Below the pieces are notes generated by a model. That model was not told where the DNA came from, ran no database searches, and saw only the letters and a program-made list of their open reading frames with translations. This document shows positions 1 through 8,848 of a DNA stretch of 64,000 nt, one piece after another. The stretch is from Pseudorhodobacter turbinis (lineage in GTDB: Bacteria; Pseudomonadota; Alphaproteobacteria; Rhodobacterales; Rhodobacteraceae): NCBI RefSeq assembly GCF_005234135.1, contig NZ_CP039964.1, positions 992,001-1,056,000 on the forward strand. Reading direction: 5' to 3'. Position 1 is the stretch's first letter, and each line of letters starts with the position of its first letter. The translations under genes were made by a program, and so were the position numbers.

Positions 1-1053
1 CGAACTGCCGTCGAAGCCAACAGCATTGTCAAAGCCTTCGGGCAAGGTGCTGTGGCGATCAAGGCATTGGATAACGTTTCAGTACAGATCAAACAGGGGG
101 AGTTTTTCACCCTGCTCGGCCCCTCTGGATGCGGCAAAACCACACTTTTGCGCCTGATTGCGGGGTTTGATACCCCCACCTCTGGTCAGATTTTGCTGGA
201 TGGCACCGATATCACCCATCTGCCGCCAAACAAGCGCCCTGTGAACACGGTGTTTCAAAGCTATGCGCTGTTTCCGCATCTGACCGTTGCCGAAAACATC
301 GCTTTTGGATTGCAGATGCAGGGCCGCCCCAAGGCCGAGGTGACCGAGAGCGTGGCCCGCATGCTGGCCCTCGTTCAGTTGGAACCAATGGCCAAGCGCA
401 AGACCAGCCAGCTTTCGGGCGGCCAGCAACAGCGCGTAGCGCTTGCCCGTGCATTGGCCCCCAGCCCCAAGGTTCTGCTGCTGGATGAACCGCTGTCCGC
501 ACTGGATTTGAAGCTGCGCAAGGAAATGCAGATCGAGCTGAAGCGTTTGCAAATGGAAACCGGCATCACTTTTGTCTTTGTCACCCATGACCAGGAAGAA
601 GCGCTGACCATGTCGGACCGCATCGCCGTGATGAGCGCGGGCCATATCCAGCAAATCGGCGCCCCGCGTGATATCTATACCCGTCCCGCCAACCGTTTTG
701 TCGCCAGCTTCATCGGGGAAACCAATTTCCTGAGCGGACAAAGCGATGGCACCACTGTCACTCTCGCCAATGGCGCAATAATGCCCCTCATCGCGCCCCA
801 AGGCCGCATCAACCTTGCGATCCGCCCGGAACAGGTGCGCGTGGTCCCGCCGGGAACCGATGGGGCGATGCCTGCCCGCGTTGCCTCGACCGTGTATTTC
901 GGCACCGACACCCACCTCCATCTGCATCTGGAGGGTGGAATAGATATCATCGCCCGCCAGCAAAGCCCGGCACAGGGCGGTGCGGCGATGGAAAAAGGCG
1001 AAGATGTCGGCGTCATCCTTGCCGAAGGTGCCCTGCAAGCGTTGGAGGATTAA
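1..1053 (+). CDS. potA: Spermidine/putrescine ABC transporter ATP-binding protein PotA (5' end outside window)
   Basis: ATPase of a polyamine importer; it powers the PotB/PotC channel from the cytoplasmic side. The frame is open from the first base, so the true start lies upstream. Visible residues show a Walker A motif GPSGCGKTT near residue 40, the ABC signature LSGGQQQR near 138, Walker B LLLDEP just after it, and a switch histidine in FVTHDQEEA. The last ~100 residues fit a TOBE regulatory domain, as in PotA/FbpC-type ATPases. It is followed at one base by potB, giving the order A-B-C-D. Family assignment is firm. The exact polyamine is inferred from the potD neighbour. Confidence 0.93.
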   Translation, partial: RTAVEANSIVKAFGQGAVAIKALDNVSVQIKQGEFFTLLGPSGCGKTTLLRLIAGFDTPTSGQILLDGTDITHLPPNKRPVNTVFQSYALFPHLTVAENIAFGLQMQGRPKAEVTESVARMLALVQLEPMAKRKTSQLSGGQQQRVALARALAPSPKVLLLDEPLSALDLKLRKEMQIELKRLQMETGITFVFVTHDQEEALTMSDRIAVMSAGHIQQIGAPRDIYTRPANRFVASFIGETNFLSGQSDGTTVTLANGAIMPLIAPQGRINLAIRPEQVRVVPPGTDGAMPARVASTVYFGTDTHLHLHLEGGIDIIARQQSPAQGGAAMEKGEDVGVILAEGALQALED

Positions 1054-1054
1054 T

Positions 1055-1963
1055 ATGTCAGCCGAAACCGACGCCGAAACCCGCAAGACCCGCAACGCAT
1101 GGCTGTTGTCCACACCTGCGCTGGTGCTGTTGCTGTTTGCCGCCTCTGGGCCGCTGCTGATTGTGCTGACCTATTCCTTCCTTGCGCCAGGGGAATATGG
1201 CAATGTGATCTGGGATCTTGACCTGCGCGGCTGGATCTCTATCCTTTATACAAAGGATATCTTTGACGGGACCTATCATCTGGCCGACGCGCATCTGTCG
1301 ATCTTCTGGCGATCGGTCAAACTGTCCTTGATGACCACGGCCATCACCTTCGCGGTGGGCTTTCCGACGGCTTGGTTCATCGCCACACGCTCGCCTGCAC
1401 AACGCGCATTTTGGCTGTTCCTGATCACCATTCCGTTCTGGACCAACCTCTTGATCCGCACGGTGGCAATCAATGAGGTGATCCGCAATGAGGGGCTGTT
1501 CAACACCTTCCTGATCTGGCTGGGCGTGATCGCAGAGCCGATCCGCATCATCTATACCGATACCGCCGTGCTGATCGGCATGGCTTATGTCTATTTGCCC
1601 TTGATGGTCTTGCCGCTTTTCGCCGCCATTGACCGCTTTGATATGCGGCTGTTGGAGGCGGGATATGATCTTTATGCCAGTCGGGGCCAAGTGCTGCGCC
1701 GGGTGATCCTGCCTATTGTGAAACCGGGGATCGTGGCGGGGTCGATCCTTGTGTTCGTACCTTCGCTGGGGGCGTACGTTACGCCGCGCGTCTTGGGCGG
1801 CGGCAAGAACATGATGATCGGCAACTTTATTGAATTGCAATTCGGACAGGGGCGCAACTGGCCCTTGGGGGCGGCGCTCTCGATGACATTGCTTTGTGTG
1901 GTGATGGTGGCGCTGCTGATCTATGTGCGCGCGGCAAATAAGGGGGACAATCAACATGGCTAA
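1055..1963 (+). CDS. potB: Polyamine ABC transporter permease PotB
   Basis: Inner-membrane permease (302 aa) of the polyamine importer. I chose the ATG one base after the potA stop, preceded by GGAGG; an in-frame upstream ATG inside potA would add 25 non-conserved residues. The protein has a first membrane span at about residues 17-40, several more spans, and the EAA loop (EAGYDLYASRGQVLRRV, followed by LPIVKPG) that contacts PotA. Its 3' end overlaps potC by 8 bases, which indicates translational coupling. Confidence 0.92.
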   Translation: MSAETDAETRKTRNAWLLSTPALVLLLFAASGPLLIVLTYSFLAPGEYGNVIWDLDLRGWISILYTKDIFDGTYHLADAHLSIFWRSVKLSLMTTAITFAVGFPTAWFIATRSPAQRAFWLFLITIPFWTNLLIRTVAINEVIRNEGLFNTFLIWLGVIAEPIRIIYTDTAVLIGMAYVYLPLMVLPLFAAIDRFDMRLLEAGYDLYASRGQVLRRVILPIVKPGIVAGSILVFVPSLGAYVTPRVLGGGKNMMIGNFIELQFGQGRNWPLGAALSMTLLCVVMVALLIYVRAANKGDNQHG

Positions 1964-2762
1964 TCGTGCCTTTGAAGTGGCCCGCCTGCCCGGCTTTCGT
2001 ACCATCGCATTGACGGGCTTTGTGCTGCTTTACCTGCCGATCATCACGCTTGTGGTTTACAGCTTCAACGCAGGGCAATCGGTCGCGGTCTGGGAGGGGT
2101 TCTCGCTCGATTGGTACGCCAAGGCGTGGCAGAATGAAGCGGTGAAAGGGGCGACCTACCGGTCCCTGATTATCGCGGCGGCGGCATCGGGAATTGCAAC
2201 GACGGTGGCGACAATGGCCGCACTTGGCACCACGCGGCGCAAGGCATTCAAGGGCCAAACCGTGATTTATGTGATGATCAACCAGCCGCTTATGGTCCCC
2301 GAGATCGTCACCGCCGTGGCGCTTTTGATCTTCTTTGCCTCGATCAAAGTGCTGACCGGCTATACTGGGCTTTGGTATCTGATTATTGCCCATGCCGCCT
2401 TTTGCGTCCCCTTTGCCTATCTGCCGATCCGCGCGCGCCTAGAGGGGATGGACCTGACATTGGAAACTGCCGCCGGCGATCTTTATGCCAGCCATTGGCA
2501 GACGTTTCGCTATGTGACCCTGCCCCTGATGCTGCCGGGGATCATTGCGGGTGCGATGCTGGCCTTTGTCATCAGCCTTGATGATGTAGTGATCACCGAG
2601 TTTGTCAAATCCGGCGGGCAAGACACCTTGCCTACCTATATGCTGGGCCAAATGCGCCGCGCCATCACGCCAGAGGTCAACGCGATCTCGACGGTGCTGC
2701 TGGCGCTAACGGTGGTGCTGCTGACCGCATTTTTCCTACTGACGCGCAAAAATGAAAAATAA
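1956..2762 (+). CDS. potC: Polyamine ABC transporter permease PotC
   Basis: Second permease subunit (268 aa) of the polyamine importer, forming the channel with PotB. The ATG at 1956 overlaps the end of potB; the longer reading from 1923 only adds residues that belong to potB in another frame. It has about six hydrophobic segments and an EAA loop (ETAAGDLYASHWQTFRYV, then LPLMLPG) matching that of PotB. The stop is 18 bases before potD. Confidence 0.92.
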   Translation: MANRAFEVARLPGFRTIALTGFVLLYLPIITLVVYSFNAGQSVAVWEGFSLDWYAKAWQNEAVKGATYRSLIIAAAASGIATTVATMAALGTTRRKAFKGQTVIYVMINQPLMVPEIVTAVALLIFFASIKVLTGYTGLWYLIIAHAAFCVPFAYLPIRARLEGMDLTLETAAGDLYASHWQTFRYVTLPLMLPGIIAGAMLAFVISLDDVVITEFVKSGGQDTLPTYMLGQMRRAITPEVNAISTVLLALTVVLLTAFFLLTRKNEK

Positions 2763-2780
2763 TAACCAACGGAGAGAGCC

Positions 2781-3806
2781 ATGAAAAATATCATAACGGC
2801 AACCGCAGTTTTACTGGCAAGCACATCGCTTGCCGCAGCCGAAGGCGAGTTGCAGCTTTATAATTGGGGGAATTATACCTCTCCCGAGTTGATCAAGAAA
2901 TTCGAGGCCGATACCGGCATCAAGGTCACCGTGACCGATTACGACAGCAACACTGCCGCCCTCGCCAAGGTAGAGGCAGGCGGATCAGGGTTTGACCTTG
3001 TTGTGCCCTCGGCCAATTACGTCCAAATCTGGGTCAGCAAGGGCCTTGTGCAAGAGCTGGACGACAGCAAGCTGCCGAACAAAGGCAATATTGCCGCCGA
3101 ATGGGTGAATGTCCCTTGGGACGAGGGGCGCAAATATTCGGTTCCGTGGCAGTGGGGGTCGGTTGGCGTTGCGGTCAATACCTCGGTCTATAGCGGTGAC
3201 ATCAATACATCAGACATCTTTTTGCGCGTCCCCGATGAGCTGAAAGGCAAGATCAACGTCGTGCCGGAAATGACCGATGTGCTGAATATGGCGATCTTCA
3301 ATGTCGGCGGTGAGGCCTGTACCGAAGATGTCGAGGTGCTGAAGAAAGTGCGCGATCTGCTGCTTGCGGCCAAAGAGGATTGGCTGTCGATGGATTATGG
3401 CGCGACCGAAAAACTGTCCAATAATGACTGGGCGGCCTCGGTCAACTGGAGCGGGTCGAGCATGCGGGCGCGGGTTGCCAACCCTGATGTGGCGTTCGGA
3501 TACCCTAAAGAGGGCTATCCGTTGTTCATGGATTCGGTGGCGTTGCTGTCGGATGCCAAGAACGTGGACAATGCCTATACATTCATCAACTACATCATGG
3601 AGCCGGAACACGCGGCCATGATTTCGGCCTTTGCACGTTATGCCAACGGGATTGCAGGGTCTGACGAATATATGCCCGAAGATATGAAAACCGCGCCAGA
3701 AGTGGTGGCCCCTGCAGAACACGCCAAAGCGGGGCGGTTTCTGCCAACCTGCGGCGCGAAATCGCAAGAATATCTGACCGCGATCTGGACCGAACTGCAG
3801 AAGTAA
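2781..3806 (+). CDS. potD: Periplasmic polyamine-binding protein PotD/PotF type
   Basis: Solute-binding protein (341 aa) that captures polyamines in the periplasm and hands them to PotBC. The signal peptide occupies about residues 1-20, with a plausible cleavage after AAA. The mature N terminus ELQLYNWGNYTSPELIKKFE is the usual opening of this family, and FDLVVPSANYV and YTFINYIMEPE are further family features. GGAGAG precedes the start. A strong hairpin follows the gene. The family is clear; substrate preference between putrescine and spermidine cannot be read from sequence by eye. Confidence 0.92.
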   Translation: MKNIITATAVLLASTSLAAAEGELQLYNWGNYTSPELIKKFEADTGIKVTVTDYDSNTAALAKVEAGGSGFDLVVPSANYVQIWVSKGLVQELDDSKLPNKGNIAAEWVNVPWDEGRKYSVPWQWGSVGVAVNTSVYSGDINTSDIFLRVPDELKGKINVVPEMTDVLNMAIFNVGGEACTEDVEVLKKVRDLLLAAKEDWLSMDYGATEKLSNNDWAASVNWSGSSMRARVANPDVAFGYPKEGYPLFMDSVALLSDAKNVDNAYTFINYIMEPEHAAMISAFARYANGIAGSDEYMPEDMKTAPEVVAPAEHAKAGRFLPTCGAKSQEYLTAIWTELQK

Positions 3807-3812
3807 GAAGAT

Positions 3813-3847
3813 CGGTTTGGCAGGGACATCGAGCCCCTGCCAAACCG
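3813..3847. terminator. Strong hairpin between convergent potD and ferredoxin genes
   Basis: Arms 3813-3825 and 3835-3847 are perfectly complementary over 13 bp (left arm begins CGGTTTGG), with a 9-base loop. It lies 7 bases after the potD stop and 50 bases beyond the ferredoxin stop, so it could end both transcripts. There is no clear U tract on either side, so its activity as an intrinsic terminator is inferred from position and stability. Confidence 0.6.
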
Positions 3848-3896
3848 TGGGTGACGGCGGTGACCGACAGCTTTGAAACGGCTGCCGGTCCCCGTA

Positions 3897-4229
<333 letters not shown>

Positions 4230-4403
4230 TTATCCCTTAATGCGGCCTGCTCAAGGCCCTCTTGTGCAGGTTTACGGCAATACGCAGGGATTTGCCAGAC
4301 AGTCAAAAGGCACAAAATGCCGCGCAACCTGTGCAGAGCTGCGCTTCACATCGCGACGTTTCCCTCTATGCTATGGTAAAGGTCAACAATCAAAAGCACC
4401 CTC

Positions 4404-4931
4404 ATGCAACCCACCGCCACCTTCGCATTTCTGGCGCTTGTTCTGATGGGCTGCCAGCCCGTACAGGCTCCTGTCCGCGCCCATGATCTAACGGCGGAGC
4501 TGTTCCCCAAGACCAACACCACCCCCCCAAGTAAGGGCGCCAATATTTGCTGGGCCGATGACGTGACCCCCGCGATTATCGAGACCGTGACCGAACAGAT
4601 TCAGGTCCGGCCCCAGACGCTGGATGCAGAGGGCAATCTGGCCCAAACGGCGGTTTTTGAAACCAAAACCGCGCAGCATATCGTGCAAGACCGCCGCGAA
4701 GTTTGGTTCCGCATCCCTTGCCAGGAAGAGATGACCGTGGATTTCCTGTCCAGTCTGCAACGCGCGTTCAAGGCACGCGGGTATTACAAGGGCGGCCTGA
4801 CGGGGCAGCTTGATGCCCAAACCCGCCGCGCGATCCGGCTTTATCAAGAACCGTTGGGCCTCGGCTCTGACAAGCTGTCGCTTGCCGCTGCCCGCCGCCT
4901 TGGCATCGCCGCGGGGGAGTTTGAGTGGTAG
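4404..4931 (+). CDS. Putative lipoprotein with peptidoglycan-binding-like C terminus
   Basis: 175 aa. The N terminus is a lipoprotein signal: a hydrophobic stretch ending LMGC with the lipidated cysteine at residue 17. The middle contains ICWADDVTPAIIETVTEQI. Residues ~110-170 (FLSSLQRAFKARGYYKGGLTGQ, then TRRAIRLYQ) resemble the PG_binding_1 three-helix fold, in which a short repeat binds peptidoglycan. A role as an envelope lipoprotein is inferred. I do not recognise a named family. No SD of note is seen. Convergent with degP. Confidence 0.7.
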   Translation: MQPTATFAFLALVLMGCQPVQAPVRAHDLTAELFPKTNTTPPSKGANICWADDVTPAIIETVTEQIQVRPQTLDAEGNLAQTAVFETKTAQHIVQDRREVWFRIPCQEEMTVDFLSSLQRAFKARGYYKGGLTGQLDAQTRRAIRLYQEPLGLGSDKLSLAAARRLGIAAGEFEW

Positions 4932-4943
4932 CAGGCCTGCCGA

Positions 4944-4977
4944 ATAAAAAAAGGGCCCAGGATTACCCCGAGCCCTT
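4944..4977 (-). terminator. Rho-independent terminator of degP
   Basis: Reading the minus strand, GGGCTCGGG and CCTGGGCCC form a 9-bp stem with two G-U pairs and a 5-base loop, followed directly by a run of seven T residues. It lies 25 bases after the degP stop codon and is a textbook intrinsic terminator. Confidence 0.85.
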
Positions 4978-5001
4978 CGCGCCAGAAACAAAAGCCTGTG
5001 G

Positions 5002-6489
5002 CTATTCCTCAATGCCGATCGCTACAAAGCGCGGATCACCCGCACGGCGCACCAGCAACAACAAGGACTTGCGGCCCGCATCGCGCGCCTCTGTCACCCG
5101 GTCTTGCAAATCCTGAACCCGCACGACCTTTTGCTGACCAGCCTCGGTGATCACATCGCCGACGCGCAAGCCTTTGGTGTAGGCTTCCGACAGCTCATCC
5201 ACCGCGACCACGGCCAAGCCCGCAGCATCCGCAGGCAGGCCTAGCTCATCCGCGACATCAGAGGTCAACGGGCTTACCGTCAGCCCCATAACATCCGCGC
5301 TGCTTGGCGCCTCGGCATCCGGCCCAGTCGCCACAGGTGTGGCTTCGGCCGTTTCACGACGTCCCAAGGTGACGGAAAGCGTTTGGGTTTTGCCATCCCG
5401 CAAGACGATCACGCGCACGGCCTCCCCCACAGGGGCGTCGGCGACACGGCGCACCAGCTCACGCGTATCGGCGACATTGGCACCATCAAAGGAGGTGATG
5501 ATATCGCCCGCAAGCACGCCAGCCTCACGTGCCGGACCTTCGGGTACATCAGTAATCAGCGCACCTTTGGCCTCTTTAAGGCCCATCGCCTCGGCCACAT
5601 CCGGCGTCACGTCCTGAATTCGCACGCCAAGCCAGCCGCGCCGGGTCTCGCCAAACTCTTTCAGCTGTTTGACAACCTTTTGCACAACATTGGACGCCAT
5701 CGAAAAACCGATCCCGATAGAGCCGCCCGTCGGGGACAGAATGGCAGTATTCACGCCCACAACCTGCCCGTCCATATTGAACAAAGGCCCGCCCGAGTTG
5801 CCCCGGTTGATCGCAGCATCGGTTTGCAGGTAATCATCATAGGTGCCGGAAAGCGCACGACCACGGGCCGAGATGATCCCCGCAGAAACAGAAAAGCCCT
5901 GCCCCAAGGGGTTGCCCATCGCCATCACCCAATCGCCGACACGCGACAGATCAGAATTGCCGAAAGGCACGAACGGCAGCGGTGTGTCGCTTTCCACTTT
6001 CAACAGCGCAATATCGGTTTTCGGATCGGTGCCGATCAGCTTAGCTTCCAGACGCTTGCCCGAAAAGAACTCGATCTCGATCTCATCCGCCTTATCGATC
6101 ACATGGTTGTTGGTGACGATATAGCCGTCCTCGGAAATCACAAACCCCGAGCCAAGCGCCTCTGACCTGCGTGGGGCATTGCGGCCGTTACCGTTGCCAT
6201 TGCGATCCAGAAAGTCCTGAAAGAAGTCCTGAAACGGTGAACCGGGCGGCACTTGCGGAACACCATCAGCGCGCGCAGCGACGGTGGTAGAGGTCGTGAT
6301 ATTGACGACCGCCGGGCTAACGCTTTGCGCAAGATCTGCAAAACCCTCAGGGGCGCCCCGCGCCTCGGTGAAAGTCGCTTGCGCCAACACAAGTGCGGCG
6401 CCCAAAACCAACGCGGTCAACCCGCGCATCATACCGGATTGGTGCGGCTGTTCCGCCGACCGGACGGTTGAAATGCTTCTCGATTGCAC
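5002..6489 (-). CDS. degP: Periplasmic serine protease/chaperone of the DegP/MucD (Do) family
   Basis: Envelope quality-control protease of 495 aa from a GTG start at 6489, which has AGGAG seven bases upstream; a longer in-frame reading from 6567 would lack this RBS. Secretion signal: MMRGLTALVLGAALVLAQATF. The catalytic triad is visible: His in VTNNHVI, Asp in KTDIALLKV and Ser in RGNSGGPLF. Two PDZ domains follow (RRGWLGVRIQDVTPDVAEAM and a second near the C terminus). It lies downstream of hflK-hflC, an arrangement common in this family, with a terminator in the 254-base gap, so it probably also has its own promoter. Confidence 0.93.
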   Translation of the reverse strand: MQSRSISTVRSAEQPHQSGMMRGLTALVLGAALVLAQATFTEARGAPEGFADLAQSVSPAVVNITTSTTVAARADGVPQVPPGSPFQDFFQDFLDRNGNGNGRNAPRRSEALGSGFVISEDGYIVTNNHVIDKADEIEIEFFSGKRLEAKLIGTDPKTDIALLKVESDTPLPFVPFGNSDLSRVGDWVMAMGNPLGQGFSVSAGIISARGRALSGTYDDYLQTDAAINRGNSGGPLFNMDGQVVGVNTAILSPTGGSIGIGFSMASNVVQKVVKQLKEFGETRRGWLGVRIQDVTPDVAEAMGLKEAKGALITDVPEGPAREAGVLAGDIITSFDGANVADTRELVRRVADAPVGEAVRVIVLRDGKTQTLSVTLGRRETAEATPVATGPDAEAPSSADVMGLTVSPLTSDVADELGLPADAAGLAVVAVDELSEAYTKGLRVGDVITEAGQQKVVRVQDLQDRVTEARDAGRKSLLLLVRRAGDPRFVAIGIEE

Positions 6490-6653
6490 TCGATACTCCT
6501 TTTTCGCGGTTATCAGTCCTGCACCATGCCAAGTTAAGCAGCATGGCGACCATTGCAAGACTATCATCTACCTAGTCACGGCGCGGCGCAATTCAAACCA
6601 CGTCCCAAAGCCGTCAACAGGATGTGAACGCCCTGTAATCTAAGGCACTGCAA

Positions 6654-6725
6654 TAAAAAAAGCGCGGCTTCCGGAAAGGGGCAGGTTTTAGATAAAACCC
6701 GAAACCCCGACCAAAAGCCGCGCTT
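6654..6725 (-). terminator. Long-stem terminator after hflC
   Basis: On the minus strand the arms AAGCGCGGCTT and AAGCCGCGCTT (11 bp) enclose about 42 bases that themselves contain a GGTTTTAtctaAAACC mini-hairpin. The outer stem runs directly into TTTTTTT. It sits 18 bases after the hflC stop and separates hflKC from degP. The branched, long loop is unusual for an intrinsic terminator. Confidence 0.75.
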
Positions 6726-6743
6726 AACTGTCATTCCGTTGCC

Positions 6744-7625
6744 TTATTGGGCGGCATCGGCACCCGTGTCACTGCGCAGATAGTTGAAGAACTGGCTATC
6801 CGGTTGCATCACGATAGAGGAGTTTTCCCCCTTCAACGCCCGCTCATAACTGGTGAGGGAGCGGGTAAAGGCGAAGAATTCCGGATCACGACCAAAGGCT
6901 TCGGCATAGATCGCGTTGCGGGCACCGTCTGCCTCACCGCGGATCACTTCCGATTCCTTGCGCGCCTGCGATGTCAGTTCCACCACGGTCCGGTCAGCCG
7001 AGGCACGAACCCGCTGCGCGGCCTCGTTACCACGGGCGATTTCATCGGCGGCTTCGCGTTCACGTTCGGCACGCATCCGTGCGAAGGTTGCGGCAAGGTT
7101 TTGCTCTGGCAAATCAGTGCGGGTCAAACGCACGTCAACCACATCCACCCCAAGGCTAAGCGCCTGACGGCGGGCCTGATCGCGGATCAGGTTCATCAGG
7201 CTCGTCCGGTCCTCAGACAGCACGCGCTGCGATGGCACGGCACCCAAGACTTCACGAATGGCGGCGTTCAGGATCCGTTCGATCCGGACCTGTGCGGCGC
7301 GTACGCCCTCGGTGCCCACCGATTCCCGGAAGTTCACCAGATCGACGATGCGCCAGCGGGCGAATGCATCGACCACAAGGCGGCGGTCATCCAGCGGCGT
7401 CACTTCGAGCGGTTGGGTCAACAGGCCCAAAATCCGGCCGTCATAACGCACAACATCCTGAATAAGCGGCACTTTGAAACCAAGCCCCGGCTCTTCTTTG
7501 ACGGCCTTAACCTGACCGAATTGCAGGACCAATACTTTTTCCCGTTCATCCACGATAAACACCGAGGACAGGATACCCGCGACGATAAGCACCAAGGCGG
7601 GTAGGATCATTGCAGATTTATTCAT
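6744..7625 (-). CDS. hflC: HflC, modulator subunit of the FtsH protease complex
   Basis: 293 aa band-7/SPFH membrane protein that forms the HflKC cage around FtsH and restrains it. It has an N-terminal membrane span (about residues 6-24, ILPALVLIVAGILSSVFIV), an SPFH domain (EKVLVLQFGQVKAVKEEPGL), then a charged helical region (RMRAEREREAADEIARGNEA). The start codon overlaps the hflK stop by one base (TGATG), so the two are translated in a coupled way. The C-terminal GENSSIVMQPDSQFFNYLR motif is characteristic. Confidence 0.95.
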   Translation of the reverse strand: MNKSAMILPALVLIVAGILSSVFIVDEREKVLVLQFGQVKAVKEEPGLGFKVPLIQDVVRYDGRILGLLTQPLEVTPLDDRRLVVDAFARWRIVDLVNFRESVGTEGVRAAQVRIERILNAAIREVLGAVPSQRVLSEDRTSLMNLIRDQARRQALSLGVDVVDVRLTRTDLPEQNLAATFARMRAEREREAADEIARGNEAAQRVRASADRTVVELTSQARKESEVIRGEADGARNAIYAEAFGRDPEFFAFTRSLTSYERALKGENSSIVMQPDSQFFNYLRSDTGADAAQ

Positions 7626-8788
7626 CAGTTGCTCCCTCCGCCGGTAGAGTTGGTGGCAGGTGTCAGATTGTTAAGCGGCAGATATGGCACAACACCCTGT
7701 GCTGCCCCTTCGCCCGAAACACCGTCAAGGATGACCTTGTTCATACCGCCAAGCACACCTTCCATGGTTTCCAGATACATCCGGCGACGGGTCACTTCCG
7801 GCGCTTTGACATATTCGGCATAGACGGACAGGAAGCGGCTTGCCTCCCCTTCCGCATCATTGACCACGCGGGCGCGGTAACCTTCGGCCTCTTCTGTCAA
7901 CTGGGCAGAGGCACCACGCGCAGCCGCGGTAACGCGGTTTGCATAGGCATCAGCCTCTTTTTCCAGACGGTCGCGCTGCTGTTGGGCGGCCTGCACTTCG
8001 CGGAAGCTGTCGATAACTTCGCGCGGCGGGTCTGCCTTGTCAAAGTTCACACGCACCACATTGATGCCTGCCTCATAGCTGTCCAGCGTACCTTGTACGG
8101 CCGCCTGAAGATCCGAGGCGATCACACCACGGTCACGGTTCAAGACCGGAGCCAACTCTGACCGGGCGATAATATCGCGCATCGCGGATTCGGAAACAGC
8201 CCGCAGCGTGTCAGCCGGATCGCCCAGATTAAACAGGTAATCCGCCGGATTGGACACATTCCAGACGATCTGGAATTCAATATCAACGATGTTCTGATCG
8301 CGCGTCAGCATCAAGCCGCTGTCAAGCACGCCAGTACGGCCCGTGCCAACGTCTGTTTGACGTTCGCCCGTCACCTGCACGATTTCAGCCGTCACAAAGG
8401 GCCAAGGCGCAAAGTTCAGGCCCGGATTGCCGATGGTAGAAAATTCCCCCAACAACAACTCAACCGAGCGTTCTTCCGGCTTCACGGTATAGAAAGACGC
8501 AAAAGCCCAAAGGCCAAGCGCCACAACCCCGCCAAGCGCCAGCCCTTGTTTGGAAAACAAAGGCCCTGCCCCGCCGCCGCTGCCGCCAGAGCCGCCGCGA
8601 TTGCCGCCGCGACCGCCCATCAGGACGCGGAGGTGCTCTTGCCCCTTCTTCATGATCTCGTCAATTTCAGGAATTTGCGGCCCGTCATTTCCGGGGCGCC
8701 GCCCGCCATTCGGGCGTGTGCCCTCGTCCTTGCCATCATCGCCTCGGTTGCCGCCACTGCCGCCCCAAGGTCCTCCGCTTCCTGCCAT
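7625..8788 (-). CDS. hflK: HflK, modulator subunit of the FtsH protease complex
   Basis: 387 aa partner of HflC. The N terminus (about residues 1-75) is cytoplasmic and very glycine-rich (repeats such as GGSGGNRGDDG), as usual for HflK. One membrane span follows (LALGGVVALGLWAFASFYTV), then the SPFH domain (VKPEERSVELLLGEFSTIG) and a helical arm rich in alanine and glutamate. First gene of the hflK-hflC unit. No regulatory site stands out in the 60 bases between it and gor. Confidence 0.95.
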   Translation of the reverse strand: MAGSGGPWGGSGGNRGDDGKDEGTRPNGGRRPGNDGPQIPEIDEIMKKGQEHLRVLMGGRGGNRGGSGGSGGGAGPLFSKQGLALGGVVALGLWAFASFYTVKPEERSVELLLGEFSTIGNPGLNFAPWPFVTAEIVQVTGERQTDVGTGRTGVLDSGLMLTRDQNIVDIEFQIVWNVSNPADYLFNLGDPADTLRAVSESAMRDIIARSELAPVLNRDRGVIASDLQAAVQGTLDSYEAGINVVRVNFDKADPPREVIDSFREVQAAQQQRDRLEKEADAYANRVTAAARGASAQLTEEAEGYRARVVNDAEGEASRFLSVYAEYVKAPEVTRRRMYLETMEGVLGGMNKVILDGVSGEGAAQGVVPYLPLNNLTPATNSTGGGSN

Positions 8789-8848
8789 TGTATTTCCCTA
8801 TCTTCTTACGTTCTGTTTAAACTGGTGATTATTACCAGAAATTCAAGC

